A stretch of 43,475 nt of DNA from Ectocarpus siliculosus (lineage: Eukaryota > Sar > Phaeophyceae > Ectocarpales > Ectocarpaceae): assembly GCA_000310025.1 (NCBI GenBank), contig FN649727.1:6809201-6852675 (forward strand), in the 5' to 3' direction. Every line of letters begins with the position of its first letter. Within the stretch, counting starts at the first letter, position 1. The notes under the pieces were generated by a model that worked only from the letters and a program-made list of their open reading frames with translations, was not told where the DNA came from and ran no database searches. The translations under genes were made by a program, and so were the position numbers. Of the stretch, positions 11,461 to 20,540 are shown in pieces.

Positions 11461-12977
11461 AAATCTCAGGGGACCCCACCATAGGCGGTGAACTATTCAG
11501 GGTCCGCAACGGTAGATGCATATTTTTTCATTGTTTCTAGCGTTCAAGAGCTCACCAGCGCGCCTATGTCTCTCATGTTCATCTTCTACCTTGAAAATCC
11601 GGTCCTACAAGTAGAGTCGGCGTAATAGCGACATAAAATTGTCTCATCGTTCGGAGGGCCGCCAAGTTGCGTAACAGCACTCAGCCGTGCTCCAACTCTC
11701 GCATCTATCAAGCTGACTTTACTTCTCAGCAAGCACCTGCGGTAAGCTCTCCAGAGCGGCTCAGCCCCACGCGCTACCGCTGCAATATCATCTCCAAGAG
11801 TGCATGCCCACAGAAAAGCCGTGTCTTTCAAACCATGCAACGACAAGACCAAAAACCAGCGATGCAATGTTTCGGATGATTTCTCGTGACCCTGCCAACG
11901 GCTTTGTACTTCTACATGTGCATTTGGGTACAAAACACGTTGCTTCTGCTCTACTCCCACGCATCGACACATTTCTCGCTCTCTCTACTCGAAACTGGGA
12001 TCACACTTCCGGCACAAAAGCTTGTCGGCTGGAACAGTGCAGCTCGGTGCCAGCGATGTTTCCATAGGTTGGTGGTGTTCGTTCCCCCTCTGCAAATAAA
12101 TCATCGCTGACGACGAGCACCTGCCAATATAGAGACAATAAAGATCAACAAACAGCGCTTTGACGATGATATTCAAAAGTTGTTTCTCAACCTAGACCGT
12201 GAGGAGCATAGATCGAGATGTAGAGATAGCCTGCCGATTTTAGAAACGTTTCCTGTACATTTGAGGAGCACTGATCGCCGTATCCCGAAGCTATATCAGC
12301 GCGTGTCGGTTAGATTGTTGTATCCACAGAATCTTGTTTTTAGGGAATGTACACCAACAAGTTGACAAGCTTCGGCTTTTTCGGCTATGACGCGCCGACA
12401 CAAGAAGCGGATGTCGGTGTGGTGTCAAGGAGCGCACTGGTGGTGTGGAACGGCGATAAGAAGACCAATCAACGTGCTACCGCCGTATATATGTGTCAAG
12501 CGCAAAGGTGTGACAATTGAAATGTGCGTTATTGTATACCATCGCGTTTAACGTTGTTTTCCGCATCGAGTTTTCTGAATGTGGAACTAGAGCACTAAAG
12601 TAACCACGCAAGAAACCAACAGACATTAGTCTCTGCTATGCGGGGACTACAGTAGGATGATCATTCAAGTTTGAGCAAACTGAAGTCAACGCCGATCAAA
12701 ATCCTAAAACTCATCCACAGCAGTCGAGGGGAGCTGCTGGTGTCGTTTGGCAAAAGAAGCGTTCTATCAATGTAGAGCGTGTGCAACCAGCCACACGCTC
12801 GTGGTTTCCGGTATTGACGTATTAGATACATACTAGGGGGAACGATTGGCCCCCCGAATGGGGCGGACGGCCAGCGTGCGTGAGATGGGTGCGGCGGTTC
12901 GATAGGAAGAAGAAGTAGACGCGATGATGACATCGCTAAACAAGAAGGGTAAACGAAGGTGGCTTAAACGATGTCAG

Positions 12978-13790
12978 GTCCACGCGTTCGTTGCGTAGAT
13001 CGGTGGTTCCGCAAAAAAAAACGGAAGGAATTGTCGTGGAAAGGTCGATGCCCGATCAACAAACGTAAGGCGGACGGAAGACGGGGGTGGCAAAAAAGTT
13101 GCAAGGAGGGAATTGGGAAAAGACGACGCTGTGTGAACGTGCTCCCGTCAGAAACGGAAAGCCAATCAATACATGTCCTGCTAGTATTCTTTGACACAAT
13201 CGACAGGGCTTCTGACACAGCCTTTCAAACACCCAACAATCTCGAAAGAGAAATTCGCAAGTTGCTGATTGTTCATATTCGGAATTTTTCTATTTTTATG
13301 TTATTTTTTCTCATCAGCGTGAAGTGCGGCCACGGGACACCACCCTGCAACGCGACGTGTAACCTCGCCATGGGTGTCCCCCTCACATGCCATAACATGA
13401 TTTCGCCGCACGTCCATCACGACTACGACGTCATCCCAACCTTCTTTACCGTCGTGCCTACGTGAGGGGGACACCCATGGCGAGGTTACACGTCGCGTTG
13501 CTGGGTGGCGTCCCGTAGCCGCACTTCATGCTGAAGAATAAAAAACGTAGTAGAAGGGAAGTTAGGGTTCACGATACGAGGGCCGCACGTCCGCTACATA
13601 GATTTGTACGTTCTCGGCGTAAATTCTCATATCGGTGTGATTTTTAAGAAGTTCGTCGCGGCAAAAAAAAGTCGAAAAACATTCTTGTGGAAAATGCCGG
13701 TGTTTGACCGTCATATTTTCGTTGTGTGCAAGGCGGACGGAACACAGGGTTCGGAAAAGTTGCCAGCACAGAAGAACTGGGAATGCACCA
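12978..13790. repeat. Diverged direct duplication flanking a fold-back element
   Basis: Segments at about 12978-13120 and 13581-13790 share ordered blocks: 'CGTAGATCGG/CATAGATTTG', an A-run after 'CGC/GGC', 'TTGTCGTGGAAA/CTTGTGGAAAA', 'AAGGCGGACGGAA' and 'AAAAGTTGC'. The second copy is about 60 bp longer between the first and last blocks. A near-perfect inverted repeat (13314-13534) sits between them. The frames are open but lysine-rich and unrecognised. It may be an old dispersed repeat duplicated in place. Confidence 0.45.
13314..13534. repeat. Fold-back element with 73-bp arms
   Basis: The left arm 13314-13386 and right arm 13462-13534 are reverse complements with about 4 mismatches in 73 positions, separated by a 75-bp loop. 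The arms include 'GACGTGTAACCTCGCCATGG' and 'GTGTCCCCCTCAC'. No coding capacity is evident. Such a structure could be a MITE/fold-back transposon or, if transcribed, a long hairpin RNA precursor. No clear target-site duplication was identified at the outer ends. Confidence 0.9.
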
Positions 13791-14399
13791 CGGTATAAGG
13801 AACTCAAAGAGATCAGGGAATGCCGCTGTCAACGGCGGCTCCTGGAGTGAAGAGGTGTTGTGTACGTGGCGAGGGAAGGACGCGAAAAGCTCCAACTTGA
13901 TAGCATTGATTGGTGATGGGTGGGAAAAAATAGTACCGGAAAAAACGAATATATACAGTATATATGGGTCGAAATATTATTGCTGTCTCCATGGACCAGA
14001 CAGGGAAATTAGCCTATCGCGACAACGACTGCTGCATGGGTACCTCCTGCCACACGACAAAGTGTTCTTGACGTCGATGGTCGTCTTGGTTCCGTCGGTG
14101 CGAGTGTTGGTTGTAGGACAGATCGGATGCGTGTGCGAACGTCGGCAGGATGAGGACGTCTACAGTGCACCATTGCCGATAGTTCCCGATTTAAATCGCT
14201 GCGGTGCCACTCCGATACGCGCAATAGCTACTACTGCGCAACACGAACAAACGCCCACGACGACTTTTGACATGCATGGAGAGGAACCACACACGTGGAA
14301 ACTGCGCAGGGCAATCATACTTACTTGCAAAACGTCTTCTTTCTTGCGTGTGTCTGATGGACATAGATCCAAAAATGCAATCAGGACGGTCTAAATGCG

Positions 14400-14760
14400 T
14401 CCACAGCAAGCAGCAGCAGCGGTACACGACAAAGATGTACTGCTGTACATGCTTCAAATACTGCTGAACACTGCTGTAGCGTGCAGTGATGTTCCCCAAC
14501 GGGACGTGCTCCGCGCTGATTCATTATACACGAATATCTCTCTCTGCCAACACATGCGACACGTATGTTTACGGTGGAGTGCATATCTTGCCGTGTCAAC
14601 AGCAGTAGTCGGTTTGCGCGCTGCAGCGGTACACGCCACCGGTGTACTACACATATTTCAAACAACGCTGCACAATGCAGCAGTGTTCCCCGGTAGGACA
14701 GGTTCCGCTCTATTTCGCCACACACCAACAACTCTGTTGGCACATGTGTGTTCACGTCCC
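14400..14760. repeat. Diverged tandem duplication, ~220-bp spacing
   Basis: Blocks such as 'GCAGCGGTACACG', 'CTGCACAATGCAG/GTAGCGTGCAG', 'TGATGTTCCCC/AGTGTTCCCC' and 'CCAACACATG/GGCACATG' recur about 220 bp apart (14413-14565 and 14628-14755). A weaker third echo may lie at 14860-14895. The 245-residue plus-strand frame crossing this area is repeat-derived and not accepted as a gene. Confidence 0.5.
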
Positions 14761-15386
14761 AAACTGTCCGCTGTCGGTTTTGTCGTTATGCAAGAAGGTC
14801 AGCACATGCATCCTTGTCTGGTAGTTGTGCGCGGCGGCAACCATACGTGTATCCGTTTCTCGGCAGCGGCAACAAACACATGCGACAGATTCACGCAAGG
14901 TGGCGTCGTTTTGAAGTATGCTTCGTCTGGTCGCAGGAGGTATCTCATGCAGCCGACGTCGCAAAGATACGCTAGTTGTCCGGTCTACCCACGTATACAT
15001 TTTTTTTTTCGAGCAACTATGTACTCCGGAGTATTGTACTTTTCCATACTAGCAGTAAGACATTTTATCATGACACGACTGCATCTTGTGAGTAGACTTA
15101 CAAATAACATGGTTTACCCCCCTTGGTTTTAGCACGCCCACAACTACAATTTTTTTTGAGCAGCAGGTAGGCCGAGATGCCGTTGCCAGGGCGCATGAAC
15201 TTGCAGATAGACACGCGTTGATGGGAATGTATCATCTTGACCTACTAAACGAAGCACACGACTAAAACTATGATACAAAAACAGGAATTTCTCAGTTCGA
15301 CGGGTGAGACTCACATTGCTACATACGGCAGCAACAGACACCGTCGTCATGGTTGTGCGTCCAGGCACTGACCGGTTGGTTGTAGA

Positions 15387-16076
15387 TTAAAGGATGTTGT
15401 CGTCGTCTCTATTCCTCGTGCTACGCTTCGCAAGCTCTCGCCGCATAACCAGCACCCGGTTGTGGTCCCCGGCGTGGAGCTGGCGAAAGTTGTATCGTGT
15501 TCGGCACATGCCAATGACAAGGCTGAGATAGTAGGCTAAGAGCAAGGCCCACGTAGCCAACGCCACCGACGCCAGGTCTCGAGATTGCAGGAGCCGCAAC
15601 CCCGACAACGTGGTGTGTTCCGGCACCGCGCACCTCCCTGACTGCACACAATCGATCTGAGTGCCCAGAGCGTACGAGGAAAGCGTGTCCAACACAATGG
15701 CCTGCATCATGCCAACCAAGCAGGAGAGCCTAGCTGCTTGATGGGTGTCCACAAACATCCCCACGAACACCAAGCCGAAGTGCAGGACCGGGCGGCCCCA
15801 GCCATAGTTCCACGACGATCCATTGCCAAACGACGTGATTGGAGTGATCACCGGACGGGCCTCCGATGCCGCCACCCAAAACAGCGGAAACAGCAAGAGT
15901 ATGAACGCCCCAGACAAGCAGCGGTAGCACACGATTAACTCCTGCAGCTTGGACAGCTCGTAGCGAGCCTTGGAACGAAAGCACGAGATGTAGGAGAAGG
16001 ACAACATGAAGAGCGCAAAGCCTATGGCGCATGCGATGCCAGCGTTGGTCACGAGGTCTTCGGATTCGGCCACCAT
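15387..16076 (-). CDS. Multi-span membrane protein, unknown function
   Basis: A single uninterrupted frame of 229 residues on the minus strand, starting at the ATG at 16076. Hydrophobic spans are visible at about residues 12-32 (AIGFALFMLSFSYISCF), 51-70 (LSGAFILLLFPLFWVAA), 97-115, 118-137 and 169-191 (VALATWALLLAYYLSLVIGM), so four to five transmembrane helices. The tail is basic (residues 192-222) and ends in 'RDDDNIL'. A luminal or extracellular loop at 139-150 has two cysteines (IDC...RC). I recognise no family. The next gene upstream (Yip1-type) is divergent with 500 bp between the starts. An additional 5' exon cannot be excluded. Confidence rests on the regular alternation of hydrophobic spans and loops in one frame. 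Confidence 0.6.
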   Translation of the reverse strand: MVAESEDLVTNAGIACAIGFALFMLSFSYISCFRSKARYELSKLQELIVCYRCLSGAFILLLFPLFWVAASEARPVITPITSFGNGSSWNYGWGRPVLHFGLVFVGMFVDTHQAARLSCLVGMMQAIVLDTLSSYALGTQIDCVQSGRCAVPEHTTLSGLRLLQSRDLASVALATWALLLAYYLSLVIGMCRTRYNFRQLHAGDHNRVLVMRRELAKRSTRNRDDDNIL

Positions 16077-16576
16077 TGCTCCTGGGGTAGCATAGCTCCA
16101 CGGTACGTAGAGCAGGGAAGACCGGTGCTTGTAGGACGTTGTTCACCCCATAAGCATGGTCGAACGGGCATGAGCATGCATGTCATCGCGGAGGAATTAA
16201 TAAAAGTTGAAACCGAAAAAACACGCCCACCTGCGGATTGTCTGGAAAACCGAGGGGCTCCGCCCGATCAATGAGAAAGCGCGTGCTGTCGTGCTGTGTG
16301 GGGCACTGAACACGTACCAACAGCAGCGCGACACAACCGCAGCTTGTAGTGCACAGAGACAGGCTTAAAGCAGAGAGACAGCCGGCGATACATCCCCCGT
16401 GGGAAAACTTGGCTTCAACGACCCTGGGCTCAAGATGATGGCCACAGTGGAGCGAGATCCAGCAGACTGGGATCCAGGTGAAGAAATTTTCCGTATGTAT
16501 TTCACCCCTCGTCGTGCCGTTGTTCCGGCCTCTTTGTCGATGATAGAGCTAACGAGCAGTGTGAGCGCTTCAGCCC
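16077..16576. promoter_or_regulatory. Divergent intergenic region, probable shared promoter
   Basis: About 500 bp separates the start codons of the minus-strand membrane protein and the plus-strand Yip1-type gene. No clear TATA element was identified. The stretch is inferred to hold both promoters because nothing else fits between the starts. Confidence 0.4.
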
Positions 16577-18812
16577 ATGGTCGTCCTACCCTCGTACCCC
16601 TCCCGCCCTCATGCCTCCTTGTCTCTGCCGCCAACCGTCGTCGCGATTGATCGCATCTCACCAGAGGATTCCCAAAGCGGGCAGAACCTTCTGGGTAAGA
16701 ACCGCGGTGGTGGAAAGGCAGAAGGCGGGCGAGGTTCTCCACCTCCACCTGGCCCCAAGATTAGCATGTGTGGGCTGCTGTCGCTGCAGTACTACCAGCC
16801 GTACTTCGACGTGGACACGAGCGAAGTAAAGACAAAGCTACTGCAGGCGATATGGCCGATGCGCAAGACGGCTTCGTTCCTTGGAGAGGGAGACTCCTCC
16901 AAAGTCGACCTGTACGGCCCGGTTTGGGTGAGTGGACGACGCCATTGTCGTACAAATCGGTCACGTCTACAGTCATGGGGCATGGCATCGACGAATCTGT
17001 TTTCTGCACTGCCGTGTAGCCTTTTCCACGTCCAGATTTACCTGTTTTCAACGCAACAGTAACTTGTTGTGATGCATCCCGGAATCTCCAGCGTCTTCCC
17101 TGTCGGCGGAGATTTACCGACCACGAGAGAGCACTACCGACCCCACGCCCCCCCCTATCTCCAAGATTCTTCGCCTGCAATGGTATGTTGTTGCTCCAGT
17201 TTGACCATCGTTGCGTTTTTCAAACGCACTCCACCATGACACTTGCTTTTTGATGTTGGGTGTCTCTTTAGAATACAACGCTCATGGGGTCGTGTGCCAA
17301 CGACCGCACGTGTGAGGACGTAGCAGGGTAAGGCTTGATCCATCTGTGGCGACACGAGTACACACTTTGTTGGTTCACGTTTCTCCCGCCCGTTCCGACA
17401 CGCACTCCGCGCAGGTGCCCGCGACCCTGATTTTCTTGCTCTCCGTCGCGGTAAACGCCCGACGAGCGATGACGGATGACGCCTCCTTGGGGGAGTTCGA
17501 TGACGTGTCGACGAGCGCTTACTCGGTGCTGGCCTACCTGGCCATCGGTACCGGCGGGCTCTGGGCTTTCTTCCGGACGCACGGCGTGCCTCTATCTTTG
17601 GCCGAGGTACTTGGCCAAGGGCAATATTATTGATTGGGTCTGTGTATTCCGCTTTATTTTTGTAACGGTACAATGTATGGTAACAGGGAGCGCTGCATCC
17701 TGGCACATTCTCAGTGCCAGTCCTATTCCCGTGGGAGAGAGTTTTTCTTGCAAACTCACGGATTTATTTGATCACCCGAGCGTGGCTTGTGCTGCGACAA
17801 ATAATATTTGTATACCTATAGTCGAGTGTGAGCTGCGTGTGCTGTCTGCGTCTAGCCTTGGCGTGCCTCTGCGCCATTATCGACGATGACCTGGTTCGTG
17901 CGTTTTCATCAGACTGGGCACCTTTAACGTATGTGCTGGGTATTGACCTTGTAACCAAGGGCTACGGGAAGAGGCGGAGAGATGGCACCCCCCCCCTAGT
18001 TCGATTTTCAAGCTCGATTGTTTCAAACCCAAGATTGTGCCAACACCATAAATGGTGGTTTTGGGAGCACCTCGTCGACGACTTTCCGTTGACGTATCGG
18101 GCTCGCTCAGCATCCACTTGTTTGAGGAGCAATCGAGCTTTTGAGAGTAGGTCTAGGGGGGCTGCCATCTCTCCGCCTCTTGTGGTATATTTGTTCCTCG
18201 GGTACAGAACAAGCTTGAGAGGGGAAAGAGCGGGGACAACGTTTTAATTTTTGATCTTAGGCTAAGTTGTACACGGCACTGCTGTATGCATATGATGAGA
18301 CACGGCTCCCTTTTTTTGTTTCGTCCTGTGTTCTATACCGATTATTGTATGCAAGAGGGAGGAGCCCGGGAGCTGCCGAGCTTGTACGGCGATGTGATTC
18401 CCCCCTTCTGCTGTTCCCTCCGCGCAGATAGACTATTGTCCTTGTGCATTTGCGGTTGTGTTTTCCACCCCCGCGTTCCTCAACCTCTCTTTTGCTCCGC
18501 CTCCGATTGTTCCTGTTTTTGTTTCGTCGCACCCTCCGTACCGCCCGGCCTGCCTGCGTGCCTTGTCCGCAGGCCCTCAGCGTATACGGTTATTCTCTCA
18601 CCCCTTTCCTAGCGGCGGCCCCGCTCTGCCTGTTGTCCTGGCCGTTCCGATCGTGCGGCCTCGCAGCGGCGAGTCTGGTGGCGGCGATTTTCGTCCTCCG
18701 GAGCTCCTGGCCCCGGCTGCAAGAGCACATGCCCGAGAAGTCTATGGTGCTCCTCTTGACGGCGGTTGCCACCTACCACGTCTTGTGGTTCCTGTTGCTC
18801 ACTGTTGTCTAA
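16577..18812 (+). CDS. Yip1-domain protein (YIPF1/2-like), three exons
   Basis: Exons 16577-16927, 17415-17606 and 18573-18812 (phase 0 throughout) give about 260 residues. Exon 1 ends with 'LSLQYYQPYFDVDTSEV' and 'KVDLYGPVW', the signature of YIPF1/2-type Yip1 proteins just before the membrane domain. Exon 2 adds 'VPATLIFLLSVAVN' and a second span, 'YSVLAYLAIGTGGLWAFF'. Exon 3 starts with 'ALSVYGYSLTPFL' and supplies the remaining spans up to the stop, five in all, as usual for the family. Yip1 proteins reside in Golgi/ER membranes, bind Rab GTPases and help vesicle formation. Donors are GGTGAGT-like and GAG|GTACTT; acceptors GCGCAG and CCGCAG. The N-terminal ~75 residues are low-complexity Pro/Gly; an in-frame stop lies just upstream of 16577, so that ATG is the earliest start without another exon. 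Intron 2 carries a fold-back element (17969-18181). Confidence 0.85.
17969..18181. repeat. Fold-back (MITE-like) element in Yip1 intron 2
   Basis: Terminal inverted repeats of about 50 bp: 'AAGAGGCGGAGAGATGGCA' plus a C-run and 'CTAG' at the left, and its reverse complement 'CCATCTCTCCGCCTCTT' at the right, with 'AAGCTCGATTG' continuing the pairing inward. Total length is about 213 bp and there is no coding capacity. No certain target-site duplication was seen. It lies wholly inside the 966-bp intron 2 of the Yip1-type gene. Confidence 0.75.
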
Positions 18813-20540
18813 GGAACGGGGGTAGATGAAGAACGATCGGTAGTGTTGTTCGACGTTGCACGAATTGTGACGGCCGTACCGTAAGCTATAGAGGTGAAGG
18901 TTCATCCCGGAGTAGACTATTTACCGTGTGTTTGTTCTGGAGTTTACCCGTGCCGTGTGTTTCTTTTTATGTTGTGTGTATCTTTGTCAGGGTGATGTTC
19001 CGAGGGCAGGCTTTTGCTGCCTACAAGTTGGGGGTAGTCTTCTGAAGTTACACATGCGAATTATTTTAGTTTGAAGTAGTCATGATAGGTGCTGGGACAA
19101 AACAAACGTGCTTCGTTATTCCGTTGTTCAAGCAGATTTGATGTTCAGTTTAAGTGTAGTGTACTGTACTTGTGTTTTGGTTTTCGCGACCTTGGCTTCA
19201 AATACCCCACCATTGTATATACGTAGATGATGATGGGGTGTTGCTGACTGGCTTGCGCGCCCCAGCACTGACGACGTGTGCTACTTGACGTGCGGTAGGG
19301 CTGAAATTTTTCGTCCAAAGGCAGGCACGTGTTTTTGCTGAGATGGTGGTGGCGCGGATGGAGAAGTCGTGGAGTGTTGTGCAAGCTTTGAGCAGGCGAC
19401 ACGAGGCAATGGAATGAGGAGTGGTCGAGTGCGTGTTTCTCTGGTCGAAAAGCAAGAAAATAACGGCGAATGTTTCATCGTACTCATACCTGCAGCAGCA
19501 TCCGGAGACCCTCGTGCAGTGGCTGCCGCCGGCCCCTTCTGGCTAGTCATGGCGTGCGTGCACGCCGAGTCCGTTTGTATGTGGGCAATGAGACGAGGGA
19601 TCCAGCCCTCCCATACATTCATGTCTTCCCCTCTCAGCAGTGTAGGTTCCTAAATCGAGACGTTCCAACCTCGCAAGGCAGTTGGCTAGCCTTGCGTACT
19701 CGTTACAGATGTTTTGCCTCTGCTGACGCCGTTGAAAACCACATCATTCAAGGCCGCATGAACTGAAACATACACACCCAAGGTACACGTTTGTTCCGGC
19801 TGCCCGATGGTTGGTCGCTCCTTCTCTGAAGTCGACATTTTTTTCGCCTCCCACGTGGCGTGTGACGTATGTAATGAGTTGCCCCCATCAGTTTGAATCA
19901 GAGTGTTCCTTTCGCACTTGACTTGTCGAAAGGGAAAAGGCACCCACGAGATACATGTAGATTGCGGCACGATGCTTGTTTCGTTGTGATCACATGAACA
20001 GTAGCTACAGTAGATGCGCAGTAAATGGTGGACTATTAGACAACAGAGGCGTATTTAGTTTATTTCCCCCTTTTGAATAAAACAATACGCTCCGGGCAAC
20101 TCATTTTCGACTGGCATGGTGTGCTTGTGTGTATGCATACAAGAGGTCAGATCACGCGCTGCTCTCTCACGAGCATGAAGTCAAGTGTCAAGTGCAGTGT
20201 AGCTGTGTTTTTTTATTTTCTTAGTATGACACAACGAATCCATCTCTATCTGAGAGTCTAAGATATAGATTAGCAATGGATCCATAGCGTCAGAGGAAGG
20301 CTACCTGTATTTCCACGATTTCCCGAGCAGCACACAGCGACATCTCCCCTCTGTGCTGTGTGGGTATAACAGGCACAGCTTGCAAGCTGTGTTTTTAAAA
20401 CTGAGTGGTAGGGGGGGTTCAAATGGTCAACCTGCGTCTCCCCCGCGTTCGCTGAATGCAGTGCATTGCAGATTGCTGTGCTGTGCAACAATCCTCCCTG
20501 GTGTTAGCCTGGCCGGTGGGCCGCTCACGCCGTTGCTACC
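18813..20540. other. Spacer between Yip1-type gene and EXO1
   Basis: About 1.7 kb in tandem orientation. No exon, RNA gene or repeat array was recognised. It must hold the 3' UTR and terminator of the upstream gene and the EXO1 promoter; no specific element could be picked out. Confidence 0.4.

Larger units (their letters stand above)
8717..12960. other. Long spacer without a firm gene
   Basis: No exon could be tied to a protein family. The more protein-like frames are minus-strand 11586-11972 and 9469-9813, both short and unsupported. Small direct duplications occur: a 24-bp unit 'GTGTGAAAGATATGCGGAGG' at 9095 and 9119, and a ~28-bp unit 'TGTACGGGCTGTCAGC' at 11404 and 11432. A telomere-like 'GTGTTAGGGTTAGAGTGTTAG' lies at 10731-10751 but is a single imperfect instance. 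Confidence 0.45.

Noticed and set aside
14395-15132. 245-residue plus-strand frame
   Set aside because: Crosses diverged tandem repeats, has no recognisable domain, and matches chance reading through repeat units.
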